In this document: positions 1 through 9,233 of the stretch, one piece after another | How positions within the stretch are numbered: position 1 is the first letter of the stretch | How the letters are laid out: the number at the start of each line of letters is the position of its first letter | Assembly (NCBI RefSeq): GCF_021491915.1 | Contig: NZ_CP090836.1 | Span: 1,102,501 to 1,166,500, forward strand | DNA from: Paracoccus everestensis | Lineage (GTDB): Bacteria > Pseudomonadota > Alphaproteobacteria > Rhodobacterales > Rhodobacteraceae | Direction: 5' to 3' | DNA length: 64,000 nt | Position numbers and translations under genes: made by a program | Notes under the pieces: model-generated | What the model was told of the DNA's origin: nothing | Seen by the model: only the letters and a program-made list of their open reading frames with translations | Database searches by the model: none

Positions 1-1301
1 AGCCCGACCTGATCTGGGACTGCCGCGATGGCCGCGCCCGGATCAACAGGCAGGCGCGGTTTTCGGACGACTTCCAGCCCGACGACCGCCCCGCGCTTGA
101 CAGCTTGCGCGCCCTGATCGCCGAAAGCCGGATCGAGGCGATGCCCGACGGCGTGCCGCCGGTGGCCGCGGGGCTGTTCGGATACCTGGGCTATGACATG
201 ATCCGGCTGGTCGAATATCTGCCGGACGTGAACCCCGATCCGCTGGACCTGCCCGACGCGATGCTGTTGCGCCCTTCCGTGGTCGCTGTCCTGGACGGCG
301 TGAAGGGCGAGGTGACGCTGTGCGCGCCCGCCTGGCACGACGGGACGGACAATGCCCGCGCCGCCTATGCCCAGGCCGCGGAACGGGTGATGGATGCGCT
401 GCGGTCGCTGGACCGCCAGCCGTCCGAGCCTCGGGCGTTGGGCCATGACGCCCGGATCGGCGAGCCGGTGTCGAATTTCTCCAAGGCCGGTTATCTGGCG
501 GCGGTGGACAAGGCCAAGGATTACATCCGCGCGGGCGACATTTTCCAGGTCGTGCCCAGCCAACGCTGGCGCATGGATTTCCCCCTGCCGCCATTCGCGC
601 TGTATCGCAGCTTGCGGCGCACCAATCCGTCGCCCTTCATGTTCTTCCTGAATCTGGGCGGGTTTCAGATCGTCGGGGCCAGCCCCGAGATCCTGGTGCG
701 CCTGCGCGACGGAGAGGTGACGATCCGCCCCATTGCGGGAACAAGGCCGCGCGGCGCCGACGAGGCCGAGGACCGCGCCCTGGAAGCCGACCTGCTGTGC
801 GATCACAAGGAACTGGCCGAACACCTGATGCTGCTGGATTTGGGCCGCAACGATGTGGGCCGCGTGGCAAGGCCGGGGACGGTGAAACCCACCGAACAGT
901 TCGTGATCGAGCGTTACAGCCACGTCATGCACATCGTCAGCAACGTGGTGGGCGAATTGCGCAACGGAGAGGATGCGCTGTCTGCCCTGCTGGCAGGGCT
1001 GCCCGCTGGCACCGTATCGGGCGCGCCCAAGGTCCGCGCGATGCAGATCATCGACGAACTGGAACCCGAAAAGCGCGGCGTTTATGGCGGCGCGGTGGGT
1101 TATTTCGCGGCCAATGGCGAGATGGATATGTGCATCGCCCTTCGGACCGGCGTGCTGAAGGAGGGCGCATTGTATATCCAGGCAGGGGGTGGCGTCGTCT
1201 ATGACAGCGACCCTGAATCCGAGTTCATGGAAACAGTGAACAAAAGCCGTGCCCTGCAACGCGCCGCCGAAGGCGCGGCACGTTTCGTTCGGGGCAACTG
1301 A
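1..1301 (+). CDS. trpE: Anthranilate synthase component I (5' end outside window)
   Basis: First enzyme of tryptophan synthesis: with the TrpG amidotransferase it converts chorismate and glutamine to anthranilate. The frame is open from base 3, giving about 432 residues of a protein usually near 500, so the N-terminus lies upstream of the window. The C-terminal chorismate-binding domain is complete: GDIFQVVPSQR, the PIAGTRPRG segment, a DLGRNDVGRV helix, GTVSGAPKVRAMQIID and IQAGGGVVYDSDPE are all present. A strong hairpin follows the stop, so no trp gene follows directly. The internal TTG at 105 is not a credible start because the frame upstream continues TrpE-like sequence. Identity is close to certain. 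Confidence 0.96.
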   Translation, partial: PDLIWDCRDGRARINRQARFSDDFQPDDRPALDSLRALIAESRIEAMPDGVPPVAAGLFGYLGYDMIRLVEYLPDVNPDPLDLPDAMLLRPSVVAVLDGVKGEVTLCAPAWHDGTDNARAAYAQAAERVMDALRSLDRQPSEPRALGHDARIGEPVSNFSKAGYLAAVDKAKDYIRAGDIFQVVPSQRWRMDFPLPPFALYRSLRRTNPSPFMFFLNLGGFQIVGASPEILVRLRDGEVTIRPIAGTRPRGADEAEDRALEADLLCDHKELAEHLMLLDLGRNDVGRVARPGTVKPTEQFVIERYSHVMHIVSNVVGELRNGEDALSALLAGLPAGTVSGAPKVRAMQIIDELEPEKRGVYGGAVGYFAANGEMDMCIALRTGVLKEGALYIQAGGGVVYDSDPESEFMETVNKSRALQRAAEGAARFVRGN

Positions 1302-1308
1302 ACGACAA

Positions 1309-1331
1309 ACGGCCCCCTCATCGGGGGCCGT
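1309..1331. terminator. Hairpin terminator between trpE and the PRC-barrel gene
   Basis: A 9-bp stem ACGGCCCCC/GGGGGCCGT closes a five-base loop, 8 bases after the trpE stop and just downstream of the convergent gene. There is no T run on either side, so it could serve both strands only as a weak or bidirectional terminator. Confidence 0.6.
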
Positions 1332-1354
1332 CCGCGTCGTGGTAGGGCAAGAAA

Positions 1355-2194
1355 TCAGTTGGCAGGCGCAGGCGTCGTGCCGTCCGCCGCAGGTGCCGCC
1401 GCATCGGATCCCATCGGCGGGGTAGCGGGGGTTTCCGCAGTATCTGCCGGGGCAGGGGCGCCGGTCGCGGCAGGATCGGCCATGGCGGGATCGGTGGTCG
1501 TGGACGCCGCCGAATCAGGCGTGGCCACGGGGGTTGCTGCCGGATCGCTGGTCATTGCCGGATCGGTGGCAACCGGTGCGCCGGGCATGGGCGCCGTCGT
1601 CATCGTGCCATCGGCTGCGGTGCCGTCCGTGGCCATGCCACCACCTGCGGTCGTTCCACCGGCCATGGCATCCGGGGCTGCTTCCTGTTCGCGGAAGACA
1701 TATTCCGGCGCAGCCTCGGCTTCTTCCTGGGTCAGGTCGCTGGAGATCTGCTGGGCGTCATAGTTGATGGTCAGTTGATCCCACGGAACCGCGATCTGCT
1801 TTTCGCCGATCCCCAGGAAGCCGCCCACGCCGATCACGGCAGCTTTCATCGTGCCTGCTTCTGCATCGACGATCACGTCGTTGATTTCACCAATGGCATT
1901 GCCGTCGGGAGAATTGACGGTGGCATCGGTGATCCAGTCGATGCGCAGTTCGTTTTCGGCCTGCTGCTGTTCGACCTTGCCACTGGCTGCCACGGCGGCC
2001 GCGTCAGCTTCGTCTGCCGCAGCCTCGGTGTTCTCGGACGCGGGGACTTCGGCGGCGGGCGCAGTATCGGCGCCCATGGTGGTCGCATCGGTCGCGGGAT
2101 CGGCGGGGGCAGGCGTCGTTGCGGTGTCTTGGGCCATCGCCTGGCCCATCATCAACGGCAGAACTAGGGCGGTGCTCAACATCAGCTTGTGCAT
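1355..2194 (-). CDS. Secreted PRC-barrel domain protein with low-complexity flanks
   Basis: About 279 residues. Residues 1-21 form a Sec signal peptide with an AMA cleavage site. An Ala/Thr/Glu-rich linker follows, then one PRC-barrel domain at about residues 82-148 (LRIDWITDATV, GEINDVIVDAEAG, VIGVGGFLGIGEKQIAVPWD). The rest is a tail dominated by Ala, Pro, Thr, Gly, Asp and Met. PRC-barrel proteins of this type are common in the alphaproteobacterial periplasm; their ligand is usually unknown. The ATG at 2194 is chosen because AGGAGG lies 6 bases upstream and the signal peptide starts there; the longer open frame adds an unlikely leader. Family call is firm, function is not known. Confidence 0.85.
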   Translation of the reverse strand: MHKLMLSTALVLPLMMGQAMAQDTATTPAPADPATDATTMGADTAPAAEVPASENTEAAADEADAAAVAASGKVEQQQAENELRIDWITDATVNSPDGNAIGEINDVIVDAEAGTMKAAVIGVGGFLGIGEKQIAVPWDQLTINYDAQQISSDLTQEEAEAAPEYVFREQEAAPDAMAGGTTAGGGMATDGTAADGTMTTAPMPGAPVATDPAMTSDPAATPVATPDSAASTTTDPAMADPAATGAPAPADTAETPATPPMGSDAAAPAADGTTPAPAN

Positions 2195-2302
2195 GTCTTT
2201 CCTCCTGAAATGCCGCGCATAACAAGCGATGCGCGATTGAGGAGACAATGCCTTGTGGGCCTGTCGGTTCCGGCCGCAGGCCCAAAAACGCCCTGCCGGA
2301 CT

Positions 2303-2803
2303 CTAGTCCTCGCCGCGATAGGGCTGGACGTATTGCAGCGCCATGTCCCACGGAAAGAAGATCCAGGTGTCCTGGCTGACCTCGGTCACATAGGTCTGGA
2401 CCATCGGCTTGCCCTTGGGCTTGGCATAAACGGTGCCGAAATGCGCCTTGGGATACATATCGCGGATCAGTTCCAGGGTGCGGCCGGAATCGACCAGGTC
2501 GTCGATGACCAGAATCCCTTCGCCATCCCCCATCAGGGCGGGGTCGGGATGGTTCAGAACCTCAAGCTGGCCCTGGCCCGCCTCGGCCCCCACGCCCTTG
2601 TAGGACCGGATGGAAATCGAATCGATGGTGCGGATGTCCAGTTCGCGCGCGACGATCATGGCGGGCACCAGGCCCCCGCGCGTCACGGCCACGACGGCGC
2701 GCCAGTCGGTCCCGTCCAGGCGCCAGGCCAGGGCGCGGGCGTCACGATGCAACTGGTCCCAGCTGACATGGAAACCTTTTTCGTGGGGCAGGCGGTCGAT
2801 CAT
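2303..2803 (-). CDS. gpt: Xanthine-guanine phosphoribosyltransferase
   Basis: Purine salvage enzyme that joins guanine, xanthine or hypoxanthine to PRPP. The 166-residue length fits Gpt. The PRPP-binding loop [16 protein letters not shown] is at about residues 95-110, [10 protein letters not shown] supplies the pyrophosphate loop, and the C-terminal [10 protein letters not shown] segment is typical of Gpt rather than HPRT. The start at 2803 follows a GAAAGG ribosome-binding site; the long upstream frame merely runs through the neighbouring exporter gene. It is the last gene of a three-gene minus-strand run after fabI and the LysE exporter. Confidence 0.92.
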   Translation of the reverse strand: MIDRLPHEKGFHVSWDQLHRDARALAWRLDGTDWRAVVAVTRGGLVPAMIVARELDIRTIDSISIRSYKGVGAEAGQGQLEVLNHPDPALMGDGEGILVIDDLVDSGRTLELIRDMYPKAHFGTVYAKPKGKPMVQTYVTEVSQDTWIFFPWDMALQYVQPYRGED

Positions 2804-2814
2804 GGCGTTCCCTT

Positions 2815-3426
2815 TCAATGGCGCAGGATCAGCGACAGGCCCAGCAACCCGATTGCCAGCCCCGCCACGCGGTCGATCCAGAGTTTGGCGGCATAATACC
2901 TGCGCCGCAGCCAAGGCAAAGCCATCAGCGACGCAAGGACGGTATAAAATGCCAGTTCCACCGAAACCGCCGTCGCATAGATCGCCAGCTTGTCGCCCGC
3001 CGACAGCAGCGCGGGGAAGATCGACAGAAGCACGGCCGAATAGAACAGCGCGGGCTTCGGATTCGACATATTCAGCATCATTCCGCCCAGGAAGCCCATT
3101 CCCCGGCTGCTTTCCGCCGGGTCGGGCAGGGGGTCGGGGGCGTGGCGCCACATCTTAAAGGCGATCCATGCCAGATAAGCGCCGCCGATCATTTTCAGTG
3201 CCACATAGGTCCACGGCAGGGTGCGAAAGACCACCGTCAGGCCCAGCAGCGCAAAGATGCACCATACCGATGCCCCGATCGCCAACCCCCAGCCATAGGG
3301 CAGGGCGCGCCTGCGGCCCAAGGCGAAGGCCCCCTGGCTGACCGCGATGACGCCGGGGCCGGGCGACAGGATCGCCACCGACAGGGTGCCCACGAACAAG
3401 GCAAGCTGGTCGGCGGTGATGGTCAT
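2815..3426 (-). CDS. LysE/RhtB family amino-acid exporter
   Basis: Inner-membrane transporter of 203 residues with about six hydrophobic segments. The family start is visible as [20 protein letters not shown], followed by [27 protein letters not shown] carries the conserved Asn-Pro-Lys of the second repeat. Members export amino acids or their lactones, but the substrate cannot be told from sequence. It starts 9 bases after the fabI stop and ends 11 bases before gpt, so the three genes are probably cotranscribed. Confidence 0.9.
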   Translation of the reverse strand: MTITADQLALFVGTLSVAILSPGPGVIAVSQGAFALGRRRALPYGWGLAIGASVWCIFALLGLTVVFRTLPWTYVALKMIGGAYLAWIAFKMWRHAPDPLPDPAESSRGMGFLGGMMLNMSNPKPALFYSAVLLSIFPALLSAGDKLAIYATAVSVELAFYTVLASLMALPWLRRRYYAAKLWIDRVAGLAIGLLGLSLILRH

Positions 3427-3435
3427 GGCGCCCGG

Positions 3436-4263
3436 TCAGTCCTTCTTGACCGTCGCAATGTCGGGCGCGTCCACGGCCTTCATGCCCACTACATGATAGC
3501 CCGCATCTACGTGATGCGTTTCCCCCGTGACGCCCGCGCCCAGGTGCGACAGCAGATACAGCGCCGAATTGCCCACATCCTCGGTCGTGACATTGCGGCG
3601 CAGGGGGGAATTCAGTTCGTTCCACTTCATGATATAGCGGAAATCGCCGATGCCGCTGGCAGCCAGGGTCTTGATTGGACCGGCGCTGATCGCGTTCACG
3701 CGGATCCTGTCCTTGCCCAGATCTTCTGCCAGGTAACGCACCGATGCCTCCAGCGCCGCCTTGGCCACGCCCATCACGTTGTAATGCGGCATCACCCGTT
3801 CGGCGCCGTAATAGGTCAGCGTCAGCAAGCTGCCCCCGTCCGGCATCATGGCTGCGGCGTGCCGCGAAACCGCGGTGAAGGAATAGACGGAAATATCCAT
3901 CGTCATCATGAAATTGTCACGGGTCGTGTCGCAGTAACGGCCGCGCAACTGGTCCTTGTCGGAAAAGCCGATCGCATGAACCACGAAATCGAGGGATTCC
4001 CATTCTTGGCGAAGGGTCTGGAACAGTGTCGCGATGGACGCCTCGTCGCTGACGTCGCAGGGCAGAACCAGGGACGATCCCAGTTGGGCTGCCAGCGGAT
4101 CGACGCGCTTCTTCAGCGCCTCGCCCTGATAGGAGAAGGCAAGTTCCGCGCCCTGGGCCGCCACGGCCCGCGCGATGCCCCAGGCAATGGACTTGTCATT
4201 CGCCAATCCCATGATCAGGCCGCGCTTGCCAGCCATCAACCCATGCTTCTGCTCGCTTGACAT
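3436..4263 (-). CDS. fabI: Enoyl-[acyl-carrier-protein] reductase FabI
   Basis: Short-chain dehydrogenase that carries out the last reduction of each type II fatty-acid elongation cycle with NADH. The 275 residues show the FabI nucleotide loop [17 protein letters not shown], the catalytic Tyr-X6-Lys as Tyr161 and Lys168 with the substrate Tyr151, and the [12 protein letters not shown] segment that lines the active site. It is the first gene of the minus-strand fabI-exporter-gpt run and is divergent from pdxH, with about 80 bases between starts for both promoters. Confidence 0.96.
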   Translation of the reverse strand: MSSEQKHGLMAGKRGLIMGLANDKSIAWGIARAVAAQGAELAFSYQGEALKKRVDPLAAQLGSSLVLPCDVSDEASIATLFQTLRQEWESLDFVVHAIGFSDKDQLRGRYCDTTRDNFMMTMDISVYSFTAVSRHAAAMMPDGGSLLTLTYYGAERVMPHYNVMGVAKAALEASVRYLAEDLGKDRIRVNAISAGPIKTLAASGIGDFRYIMKWNELNSPLRRNVTTEDVGNSALYLLSHLGAGVTGETHHVDAGYHVVGMKAVDAPDIATVKKD

Positions 4264-4344
4264 GTGCGGTCTCTCGCGGTTTCAACCCTTTGTGAAAGGT
4301 GCTTAGGCCAAAGGGTTGCAAGCATCAAGCGCAAGGACACGCAG

Positions 4345-4959
4345 ATGGCTGATCGAGACGGACTGTTCGCGGGCGACGACCCGTTCGACATCGCACGCCG
4401 CTGGCTGGCCGAGGCGGAAAAGACCGAACCCAACGACCCCAACGCCATCGCCCTTGCAACCGTGGACAGCGGCGGTATGCCCGACGTGCGCATGGTCCTT
4501 CTGAAGGACATCGAGGGGCAGGGCGCGGACGGCGGCTTTGTCTTTTACACCAACTATGACAGCGCCAAGGGCCAGCAGATCGCGGCAACCGGGAACGCCG
4601 CCTTTGTGATGCACTGGAAATCCCTGCGCCGGCAGATCCGGGTGCGCGGTTCTGTCACCCGCGTCGAGGGCGAACAGGCCGATGCCTATTACAACAGCCG
4701 CGCCTTGCAAAGCCGGATCGGCGCCTGGGCATCGCGCCAGTCGCAACCGCTGGAAAGCCGCGCGGCGCTGATGGCCGAAGCCGCCCGGCAGGGGTTGCGC
4801 CACGGCACCCATCCGCCCCGGCCCCCGTTCTGGGGCGGGTTCAGGATCGCGCCCCAGCAGATCGAGTTCTGGGCCGATGGCGCTTTCCGGTTGCATGACC
4901 GGTTCCGGTGGGACAAAGAGGCCTCCGGTGCATGGTTTGCCAAGCGGCTGTCACCCTAG
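4345..4959 (+). CDS. pdxH: Pyridoxamine 5'-phosphate oxidase
   Basis: FMN enzyme that oxidises pyridoxine or pyridoxamine phosphate to pyridoxal phosphate. The 204-residue product shows [27 protein letters not shown] and the FMN-binding [13 protein letters not shown] segment. The C-terminal [13 protein letters not shown] and the FRLHDRFRW end are typical of the PdxH C-terminal domain. The ATG at 4345 gives the usual N-terminus ([14 protein letters not shown]); the 27-codon upstream extension overlaps the fabI promoter region and is rejected. Confidence 0.95.
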   Translation: MADRDGLFAGDDPFDIARRWLAEAEKTEPNDPNAIALATVDSGGMPDVRMVLLKDIEGQGADGGFVFYTNYDSAKGQQIAATGNAAFVMHWKSLRRQIRVRGSVTRVEGEQADAYYNSRALQSRIGAWASRQSQPLESRAALMAEAARQGLRHGTHPPRPPFWGGFRIAPQQIEFWADGAFRLHDRFRWDKEASGAWFAKRLSP

Positions 4960-5117
4960 GGCTTGACGAAAGGGTCTTGGTGGCTGACCATGGTTGATGG
5001 GCGCAGATTTTGCGCCGTTGTCTTCCGTGAACGACAGCTGATCGCAGGCGCAGGTATTGAACGGTTGGGTTGGTTGAATTCGGGGCAGGACAAGACGCGC
5101 TGAGCGCATGTGGTGGA

Positions 5118-5723
5118 ATGATGACGGATGAGAAGGGACTGAAGCTTGTTTCCGGACTGGTCAAATGGTTTGACCCGACCAAGGGCTATGGCTTCATCCT
5201 GAACGAGGAAGGCGGCGCGGACATTCTGCTGCACGCCAACGTTCTCAGGAATTTCGGGCGCAGTTCTGTGGCCGACCAGTCACGCGTGACGGTCTGGATG
5301 CAGCCCACACAGCGCGGGCTGCAGGCGACCGAGGTTGTGTCGATCGAACCGCCCATCTCGGACGGGTCGGCACCCATTGCGGATCTGGACAACGGCATCA
5401 TCGAACATCTCGAGGCGCTGCCGCTGCGGCCGGCCCGGGTCAAGTGGTTCGACAAGGCCAAGGGATTTGGCTTTGCCAATATCTTCGGCCATCCCGACGA
5501 TGTTTTCCTCCATGTCGAGGTTTTGCGCCATTCCGGCTTTGCCGACCTTGCCATCGGCGAGGCGATCGGGATCCGTGTGGTCGAGGGCCCGCGCGGGCTG
5601 ATGGCTGCGCAGGTCACAAGCTGGGATCGGGGCACGGAACAGGGCGCAAGCTCTCTTGCGGACGAAAATCTGGGTGACCAAGTCCAGGACATCAAGGATT
5701 TCATGGCGCATGTCGCCGAATAG
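5118..5723 (+). CDS. Protein with two cold-shock domains
   Basis: About 201 residues with two complete cold-shock (OB-fold) domains joined by an acidic linker. The first (about 10-78) has VKWFDPTKGYGFI and DILLHANVL; the second (about 107-173) has VKWFDKAKGFGFA and DVFLHVEVL. These match the RNP1 and RNP2 nucleic-acid-binding motifs, although RNP2 departs from the classical VFVH form in domain one. Tandem CSD proteins of this size are common in Rhodobacterales and are presumed RNA chaperones. Two adjacent ATGs (5118 and 5121) could serve as start. The 158-base upstream region may be a regulated leader, with a TTGACG at about 4967; no clear -10 was seen. Confidence 0.88.
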   Translation: MMTDEKGLKLVSGLVKWFDPTKGYGFILNEEGGADILLHANVLRNFGRSSVADQSRVTVWMQPTQRGLQATEVVSIEPPISDGSAPIADLDNGIIEHLEALPLRPARVKWFDKAKGFGFANIFGHPDDVFLHVEVLRHSGFADLAIGEAIGIRVVEGPRGLMAAQVTSWDRGTEQGASSLADENLGDQVQDIKDFMAHVAE

Positions 5724-6210
5724 GGCGGCGGTTGCCTTCCTTGTTCTATCGGCGGCTTTTGCAGCCCCCTGCGTCGCCGATATCCTATGCTCCCCCGACC
5801 AGGCCATTTTCCAGACAGATGGCGGCCCGGTTGCCTTTCAGGTGGAACTGGCCGACGACGAAGCCGAGCGCGCGCAGGGCCTGATGTATCGCCGCACCCT
5901 GGCGCAGGGCAGTGGCATGTTGTTCATCTATGACACGCCGCGCGCGGTCAGCTTCTGGATGCGCAACACCTATATCCCGCTGGATCTCGTTTTCCTGGAC
6001 CAGGCGGGGGTAATCCGCCACATCCATCCCAACGCCGTGCCGCTGGACGAAACGCCCATTCCGGGCGCTGCCCCCGGCGATCCTGACCCCGACCGCCAGA
6101 TGATCCTCGAGATCGGCGGGGGCGAGGCGGCGCGCATGGGCCTGGCCGTGGGGCAGCCCATGGCCCATCCCCGGCTGCATCAGGATTTGGCTGCACTTCC
6201 CTGCGGCTAG
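5710..6210 (+). CDS. DUF192 family exported protein
   Basis: 166 residues with a signal peptide (about residues 1-22) followed by a DUF192 domain. Conserved DUF192 features visible are the ERAQGLMYR helix, the [18 protein letters not shown] strand pair and the PLDLVFLD segment. The biochemical role of DUF192 is not established. The ATG at 5710 lies inside the end of the double cold-shock gene (14-base overlap), so translation of the two is probably coupled. Family call firm, function unknown. Confidence 0.9.
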   Translation: MSPNRAAVAFLVLSAAFAAPCVADILCSPDQAIFQTDGGPVAFQVELADDEAERAQGLMYRRTLAQGSGMLFIYDTPRAVSFWMRNTYIPLDLVFLDQAGVIRHIHPNAVPLDETPIPGAAPGDPDPDRQMILEIGGGEAARMGLAVGQPMAHPRLHQDLAALPCG

Positions 6211-6250
6211 GGCTTTCCCCCGCCGACGCGATCCGCTAAACGGAACGCGT

Positions 6251-6327
6251 CGGGGCGTAGCGCAGCCTGGTAGCGCGACGGTTTTGGGTACCGTAGGCCG
6301 GAAGTTCGAATCTTCTCGCCCCGACCA
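6251..6327 (+). tRNA. tRNA-Pro (UGG)
   Basis: Full cloverleaf of 77 bases with encoded CCA. The acceptor stem is CGGGGCG/CGCCCCG. The anticodon stem is ACGGT/ACCGT around the loop TTTGGGT, so the anticodon is TGG (6285-6287). The T arm contains GTTCGAATC. Confidence 0.97.
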
Positions 6328-6333
6328 TCTTCC

Positions 6334-7635
6334 TTACTCGGCTGCCTTGACTGCCATCGGATTGTTCGGATGCGTGGTCCAGTTGGCATAGGTGCCGCGC
6401 CGGATGCCGGTGCGCAGGTCCATTTCGCCCACGGCCAGTTCGCGCATGTCGATGCAATTTTCCACCGGGCAGACGTCCAGGCACAGGTTGCAGGCGACGC
6501 ATTCCTCCTCGATCACCTCGAAGACGCGGCCGGGCTTCATCGCGATGGCCTGGTGGCTGGTATCCTCGCAGGCGGCATAGCAGCGCCCGCATTTGATGCA
6601 CAGATCCTGGTCGATCCGGGCCTTGGTCACATAGTTCAGGTTCAGTTGGTTCCAGTTGGTGACATTGGGCACCGCGCGCCCGATCAGGTCCGACATCGCC
6701 ATGTCGTGGCTGTCCAGGTAATCCCGCAGGCCCGAGATCATTTCCTGCACCACCTTGAAGCCATAGGTCATCGCCGCCGTGCAGACCTGCACCGTGCCCG
6801 CCCCAAGCGCCATGAACTCGGCCGCGTCGCGCCAGGTCGTCACGCCGCCGATGCCGCTGATGGGCAAACCGTGGGTGGCGGGGTTGCGCGTGATCTCGGC
6901 CACCATGTTCAGCGCGATGGGCTTGACCGCCGGTCCGCAGTAGCCGCCATGCGCGCCCTTGCCGTCGATGGTGGGTTCGGGGGCGAACAGGTCCAGATCG
7001 ACCGAGGTGATCGAGTTGATCGTGTTGATCAGGCTGACCGCATCGGCGCCGCCGCGCATCGCGGCCTCGGCTGGTTGGCGCACATCGGTGATGTTGGGGG
7101 TCAGTTTCACGATGCAGGGCATCCGGCTGTATTGCTTGACCCACCGCGTCACCATCTCGATGTATTCCGGCACCTGGCCCACGGCGCTGCCCATGCCGCG
7201 TTCGGACATCCCGTGGGGGCAGCCGAAGTTCAGTTCTACGCCATCGGCGCCGGTATCCTCGATCCGGGCCAGGATGTCGCGCCAGGATTGTTCGTCGCAA
7301 GGCACCATCAAGGAAATGACCAAGGCGCGGTCGGGATAGTCGCGCTTGACCGACTTGATCTCGCGCAGGTTCACCTCGAGCGGGCGGTCGGTGATCAGTT
7401 CGATGTTGTTGATCCCCAGGACGCGGCGGTCGGGTCCGTGGATCACGCCGTATCGAGGCCCGTTCACGTTGACGACGGGCGGGCCTTCGGAACCAAGCGT
7501 CTTCCACACCACGCCGCCCCAGCCGGCCTGAAAGGCGCGGCGGACGTTGTATTCCTTGTCCGTGGGGGGCGCTGATGCCAGCCAGAAGGGGTTCGGGGAC
7601 TTGATGCCGATGAAATCGCTGCGCAGGTCTGCCAT
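6334..7635 (-). CDS. preA: NAD-dependent dihydropyrimidine dehydrogenase, subunit PreA
   Basis: Catalytic half of the enzyme that reduces uracil and thymine to their 5,6-dihydro forms, the first step of reductive pyrimidine breakdown. The 433 residues begin with an FMN TIM barrel of the dihydroorotate-dehydrogenase class (LASAPPTDKEYNVRRAF, VELNFGCPHGMSERGMG with the likely catalytic Cys, ISGIGGVTTW). They end with a ferredoxin domain carrying two 4Fe-4S motifs, CIKCGRCYAAC and CVACNLCLDVCP. It follows preT by 12 bases, forming the PreTA pair. preA ends just downstream of tRNA-Pro on the opposite strand. Confidence 0.95.
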   Translation of the reverse strand: MADLRSDFIGIKSPNPFWLASAPPTDKEYNVRRAFQAGWGGVVWKTLGSEGPPVVNVNGPRYGVIHGPDRRVLGINNIELITDRPLEVNLREIKSVKRDYPDRALVISLMVPCDEQSWRDILARIEDTGADGVELNFGCPHGMSERGMGSAVGQVPEYIEMVTRWVKQYSRMPCIVKLTPNITDVRQPAEAAMRGGADAVSLINTINSITSVDLDLFAPEPTIDGKGAHGGYCGPAVKPIALNMVAEITRNPATHGLPISGIGGVTTWRDAAEFMALGAGTVQVCTAAMTYGFKVVQEMISGLRDYLDSHDMAMSDLIGRAVPNVTNWNQLNLNYVTKARIDQDLCIKCGRCYAACEDTSHQAIAMKPGRVFEVIEEECVACNLCLDVCPVENCIDMRELAVGEMDLRTGIRRGTYANWTTHPNNPMAVKAAE

Positions 7636-7647
7636 GATGAAAACTCC

Positions 7648-9006
7648 TCAGCCGGGGATTTCGACCGGGCGTCCGGTCAGGTGGGCGTCGATGTCTTCGG
7701 CGGCGTTGCGCCCTTCGGCCACGGCGGTGACGGTCAGGTCGTCGCCGCCCGTCGCGCAGTCGCCGCCTGCCCAGACGCCGGGGATGCTGGTGCGGCCCGG
7801 ACCGGCCACGCCGATCTTGCCGCCATCCAGTGCCAAGGTGTCGGGCACGCCGTCCAAGCGCTGCCCGATTGCGCGGAACACCTGGTCGGCCTTGAGGCGG
7901 AAGCGATCGTCGGTCAGGTGCAGACCGCCATCGGGATCAACGGCGGTATAGGCGAACTCGGCCTCGACCACCGCGCCATTGCCGTGGATATTGACGGGGG
8001 CGGCATTGCAGACAAGCCGCACCCCAGCCTTGGTGGCGTGGTCCTGTTCGTGGCGGCTGGCGCCCATCTGCGACTGGTCGCGCCGATAAACGATGGTGAC
8101 GTTTTCCGCCCCCAGCAGGCGTGCCTGAACGGCGGCATCCACCGCTGTCATGCCTCCGCCGATCACCACCACGTCGCGGCCCACCGCCAGGGCGGTCAGG
8201 TCACTGGCTTGGCGCAGGTCGCGGATAAAGCTGACCGCATCAAGGACATTGCGCCGTTCCTCGCCCTCGGCCCGCAGGGCGTTGACGCCGCCCAGGCCCA
8301 TGCCCAGGAAGACCGCATCATATTCGGCCCGCAACGCTTCAAGCGTGATTTCTTGTCCAAGCCGGTGGTTGTGACGCAACTCGATCCCGCCGACGCCCAG
8401 GATCCAGTCCACCTCGGCCTGGGCGAAGCCGTCCACGGCCTTGTAGCTGGCGATACCGTATTCGTTAAGCCCCCCCGGCTTGGGCCGCGCCTCGAAGATC
8501 GTGACCTCGTGGCCCTTGGCGGCCAGGCGATGGGCGCAGGACAGGCCCGCCGGACCGGCGCCGACCACGGCAATCCGCTTGCCAGTGGGCGCGGCGCGGC
8601 GGAAGGGATGTGCGCCCTGGGCCATCAGCCCGTCGGTGGCATAGCGTTGCAGGGCGCCGATTTCCACCGGGTCGCCTTCGGCATCCATGCGGACGCAGGA
8701 TCCCTCGCACAGGTTTTCCGTCGGGCAGACGCGGGCGCACATGCCGCCCAGGATATTGGCGTGAAAGATGGTCATGGCCGCTGCATCCGGCGTGCCGGTG
8801 GCGATCTGGCGAATGAACAGCGGGATGTCGATGCTGGTCGGGCAGGCCGTGACGCAGGGCGCGTCGTGGCAGAAGTAACAGCGGTCTGCCGCGACGCGGG
8901 CTTCGTGATCGGTCAAGGGCGGCGCGACATCGACGAAATTCGCCGCAAGTTCGTAGGGTGTAAGGCGACCGGGGACAACGCCCGGCGCCAGTCTTGCTTG
9001 GGACAT
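7648..9006 (-). CDS. preT: Dihydropyrimidine dehydrogenase, subunit PreT (FAD/NAD, Fe-S)
   Basis: Electron-input partner of PreA: it takes electrons from NAD(P)H through FAD and Fe-S clusters. The 452-residue product has an N-terminal GltD-like Fe-S region (RCYFCHDAPCVTACPTSIDIP, then CARVCPTENLCEGSC). Next comes an FAD Rossmann motif, VVGAGPAGLSCAHRLA, a second NAD(P)-binding motif, VVIGGGMTAVDAA, and the C-terminal GVWAGGDC segment. The ATG at 9006 has AGGAGA 7 bases upstream; the open frame extends to 9933 only by chance. A RutR-like palindrome lies 55 bases upstream of the start, so derepression by pyrimidines is likely. Confidence 0.94.
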   Translation of the reverse strand: MSQARLAPGVVPGRLTPYELAANFVDVAPPLTDHEARVAADRCYFCHDAPCVTACPTSIDIPLFIRQIATGTPDAAAMTIFHANILGGMCARVCPTENLCEGSCVRMDAEGDPVEIGALQRYATDGLMAQGAHPFRRAAPTGKRIAVVGAGPAGLSCAHRLAAKGHEVTIFEARPKPGGLNEYGIASYKAVDGFAQAEVDWILGVGGIELRHNHRLGQEITLEALRAEYDAVFLGMGLGGVNALRAEGEERRNVLDAVSFIRDLRQASDLTALAVGRDVVVIGGGMTAVDAAVQARLLGAENVTIVYRRDQSQMGASRHEQDHATKAGVRLVCNAAPVNIHGNGAVVEAEFAYTAVDPDGGLHLTDDRFRLKADQVFRAIGQRLDGVPDTLALDGGKIGVAGPGRTSIPGVWAGGDCATGGDDLTVTAVAEGRNAAEDIDAHLTGRPVEIPG

Positions 9007-9060
9007 TTGCGTCTCCTGGCTCACCTGTTGGCAAGAATCAGGCTGGCACAGGTCCAATTT

Positions 9061-9076
9061 TTTATCAAATGGTAAA
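9061..9076. promoter_or_regulatory. Putative RutR operator upstream of preTA
   Basis: TTTATCAAATGGTAAA matches the known RutR consensus TTGACCA-NN-TGGTCAA at 13 of 16 positions and extends to a symmetric TTTTA...TAAAA. It lies 55 bases upstream of the preT start, within reach of its promoter. The second copy, at 16329-16344, is a much better match. Operator function is inferred. Confidence 0.6.
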
Positions 9077-9233
9077 ACTTGCGCCGCCAGGCCTTGCGGA
9101 TATTTCAGGCAGACGGGGGCCGTCGGCAAACCTGCAGCGCAAATGGGTGAGGCTGGACCGGACCACCAACGGAGGTGACCCGCGAAACCGCGCTGAGGAA
9201 TGCGCAACGGGTCGGTCAGCAGCCCCCTTGCGT

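Noticed and set aside
2818..4260. 480-codon plus-strand frame opposite the exporter and fabI
   Set aside because: The minus-strand genes have clear motifs; the plus frame has Gln/Arg/His-rich composition and no domain.
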